NCBI GenBank assembly: GCA_030617525.1
Contig: JAUWVG010000159.1
Coordinates: 1-6,155 of the forward strand
Source: Candidatus Aminicenantota bacterium
GTDB taxonomy: Bacteria; Acidobacteriota; Aminicenantia; Aminicenantales; Aminicenantaceae
Reading direction: 5' to 3'
Length of the DNA stretch: 6,155 bases
A program made the position numbers and the translations under genes. Below the pieces are notes generated by a model. It was given only the letters and a program-made list of their open reading frames with translations, made no database searches and was not told where the DNA came from. Positions 4,944 to 6,155 of the stretch are shown in pieces (within the stretch, counting starts at the first letter, position 1; every line of letters starts with the position of its first letter).

Positions 4944-5866
4944 ATATTAAAATAATCCTTCCCCTCATTTTCCTTTTCCTTATTTCGGGACTTTCTCCCT
5001 TGAACGGCCAAGGATTAATTTTGCAAAAAAATATCACCGTGGAAGAACATGACGTTCAGGATAACGTCGTCTCTTTCGGCGGAACCATTCTAGTCAAAGG
5101 GACAGTCACCGAAAATGTGATCGCCTTTGGAGGTGAAATCATCATTGAAGGAGAGGTCGGTGTCGCTGTCGTCGGATTTGGTGCAAAAATCACATTAAAA
5201 TCGTCGGCTGAGATCAACGGCGACGTTGTATCCATCGCCGGAGAACTCGATAAGCACCCCGGGGCTTTTGTCAAGGGAGATACCATGACATTCTTCTTTG
5301 ACACACCGGAAGCCTTCAAGGGAATATTTAAAAATGGGATCTCCGGCCTGATTCCCATCATTTTGATCTTCAAGCTCATCTCTCTCGTTTTCTGGTTCAT
5401 TCTCGCCATCATCCTCGCAGCCATTTTTCCCCGGCAGACTATGCTGGCCTCATCCCAACTGCGGACGTCCTTCTGGCCGACTTTTGGAGTCGGATTTCTG
5501 AGCATTGTTGTTTACACCGGACTCATTCTCTTTTCCGCCATTTTGACACTTGTGCTGATAGGTATTCCAATACTCATAACACTTATCGCATTGGGGATTG
5601 CCGTTAAAATTTTTGGCAGGGTTATTATCTTTTACTTTTTCGGAGAAAGCCTGGCGCGGGCATTCAACAAAAAGAATCCCACCACCATCACAGCTGTGCT
5701 TTTCGGCTTCCTTTTGGTCAGTTTTATCACATTGATACCGATTATAGGTTTACTGTTTTCGTTCGTGATCAGCATCCTGGGATGGGGGGCTATCATCCGC
5801 ACAAAATTCGGGACGACAGAAAACTGGTTCAAGAAAAAACAACCTGTCTCCATTCAAGCAGAATAA
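4940..5866 (+). CDS. Membrane protein with extracytoplasmic bactofilin-like polymer-forming domain
   Basis: This 308-aa protein starts with a signal sequence (about 1-24, hydrophobic core IILPLIFLFLISGL). A Gly/Val-rich beta-repeat domain follows (about 38-103) in which VVSFGGTILVKG, VIAFGGEIIIEG and VVGFGAKITLK recur every 17-18 residues, as in the bactofilin / polymer-forming cytoskeletal fold. After DTMTFFFDTPE comes a mostly hydrophobic C-terminal half (about 135-288) with four or five membrane helices, and a basic tail (FKKKQPV). Bactofilins proper are cytoplasmic and soluble, so the signal sequence and membrane domain set this apart. The repeat domain should face the periplasm. The gene overlaps the anti-sigma stop by ATGA, with GGAG (4929-4932) 7 nt ahead, so it is the third gene of the sigma operon. 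A role as sensor, scaffold or target of the sigma/anti-sigma pair is inferred from context only. The fold call is good; the function is unknown. Confidence 0.83.
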   Translation: MNIKIILPLIFLFLISGLSPLNGQGLILQKNITVEEHDVQDNVVSFGGTILVKGTVTENVIAFGGEIIIEGEVGVAVVGFGAKITLKSSAEINGDVVSIAGELDKHPGAFVKGDTMTFFFDTPEAFKGIFKNGISGLIPIILIFKLISLVFWFILAIILAAIFPRQTMLASSQLRTSFWPTFGVGFLSIVVYTGLILFSAILTLVLIGIPILITLIALGIAVKIFGRVIIFYFFGESLARAFNKKNPTTITAVLFGFLLVSFITLIPIIGLLFSFVISILGWGAIIRTKFGTTENWFKKKQPVSIQAE

Positions 5867-5993
5867 GTTGACCTGAATTATTCATAAAACTGCCGACACC
5901 TTTATTTATATTCAATGATATCAACTTGATAGCATAATTTTTGCAATATCTATGAACACCGCTGTATTTGTAGGACAGTTTATATCAAATGTC
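5867..5993. other. AT-rich spacer after the sigma operon, no gene
   Basis: No coding frame is evident. The right copy of the 19-nt inverted repeat begins 5 nt after the stop codon. A small dyad, tatcaa-c-ttgata, lies at 5919-5931. No GC-rich hairpin with a T-run is present, so no intrinsic terminator for the operon is recognised. Confidence 0.5.
5871..5889. repeat. Right copy of exact 19-nt inverted repeat bracketing the sigma operon
   Basis: This is the exact reverse complement of 3733-3751. It starts 5 nt past the stop codon of the third operon gene. A match this long between two unrelated spacers of a 6-kb window is very unlikely by chance. It may be a terminal repeat of a transferred unit, or a second binding site for a regulator. 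Confidence 0.75.
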
Positions 5994-6073
5994 GACCTGT
6001 CATTGCGAGAAATGAAATGACGAAGCAATCTCATTTGTAGAGATCGCTTCGCTGTGCTCGCGATGACAAGGTC
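5994..6073. repeat. Hairpin repeat of the 'TCATTGCGAG...GAAGCAATCTC' type
   Basis: An outer stem pairs gacc and tgtcattgcgag (5994-6009) with ctcgcgatgaca and ggtc (6057-6073), with one G-U pair and one bulged A. An inner stem pairs 6021-6032 with 6040-6051 (11 of 12) around the loop atttgta. The motif with cattgcgag at one end and gaagcaatctc inside is a dispersed intergenic repeat that I recognise from many unrelated bacterial genomes. It is probably a non-autonomous (MITE- or REP-like) element. No gene overlaps it. Confidence 0.8.
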
Positions 6074-6090
6074 AGGTCACCACACTCTCT

Positions 6091-6155
6091 GCGATCGTTC
6101 GTTGCGAGGAGCAAAGGAGATTCCTTCGCTTTGCTCGGAACAGCCTTGGCAATCT
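6091..6155. repeat. Second, diverged repeat of the same type, cut by window end
   Basis: The segment carries ttgcgag (6102-6108) and gcaatct (6149-6155), the same landmarks as the preceding repeat. An 8-bp stem, gagcaaag (6109-6116) with ctttgctc (6129-6136), lies between them. It is 18 nt past the first element, so the two look like a tandem pair or a longer array continuing beyond the window. Confidence 0.5.

Noticed and set aside
5056..5505. Open frame on the minus strand, 149 codons
   Set aside because: It is a shadow of the bactofilin-like gene, with no signal, motif or promoter.
5911..5954. Possible promoter (TTGATA with TATCTA or CATAAT boxes) after the operon
   Set aside because: The spacings (15-16 bp) and matches are poor in an AT-rich spacer, and no gene follows.

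Overview
The window reads as chromosomal DNA of moderate GC from a diderm (Gram-negative-type) bacterium. A LolA-type periplasmic lipoprotein carrier and a DUF374-type lysophospholipid acyltransferase both imply an outer membrane. The phylum cannot be fixed from the sequence. The gene set, the repeat-rich spacers and the ECF sigma / anti-sigma / membrane-bound polymer-forming protein operon would fit an uncultured lineage such as Aminicenantes or a deltaproteobacterium-like group, but that is a guess.

Layout. Positions 1-413 hold no convincing gene but are rich in secondary structure: two small stem-loops, then a 41-nt-arm inverted repeat (68-169), then the first copy of a 53-nt repeat (346-398). 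A DUF374 acyltransferase gene follows on the minus strand (414-1067). A second copy of the same repeat (1140-1192) lies just upstream of it, so the gene sits between two direct repeats. A small GIY-YIG nuclease gene (1260-1550, plus) converges on and overlaps by 14 nt a sodium:solute symporter gene (1537-2934, minus). The symporter diverges from lolA (3052-3684, plus), and a fragment of the repeat lies between their two promoters. A three-gene operon (3805-5866, plus) then encodes an ECF sigma factor, a zf-HC2 anti-sigma factor and a secreted/membrane protein with bactofilin-like beta repeats. Its genes overlap (13 nt, then ATGA), and an exact 19-nt inverted repeat brackets the operon. The last ~160 nt carry a hairpin repeat of the widespread 'TCATTGCGAG...GAAGCAATCTC' type and a related sequence cut off by the window end.

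How the genes may work together. The sigma / anti-sigma / polymer-forming-protein operon looks like an envelope-sensing switch. The anti-sigma factor would hold the sigma factor at the membrane, and the third protein, with an extracytoplasmic beta-repeat domain and several membrane helices, is a candidate sensor or effector. LolA directly upstream and the acyltransferase nearby give the neighbourhood an outer-membrane theme. No gene in the window shows that the sigma factor controls them.

Three genes (acyltransferase, symporter, lolA) have a good -10 box only 6-9 nt before the start codon and no Shine-Dalgarno sequence, which suggests leaderless transcripts. The sigma and third-operon genes do carry purine-rich ribosome-binding sequences.
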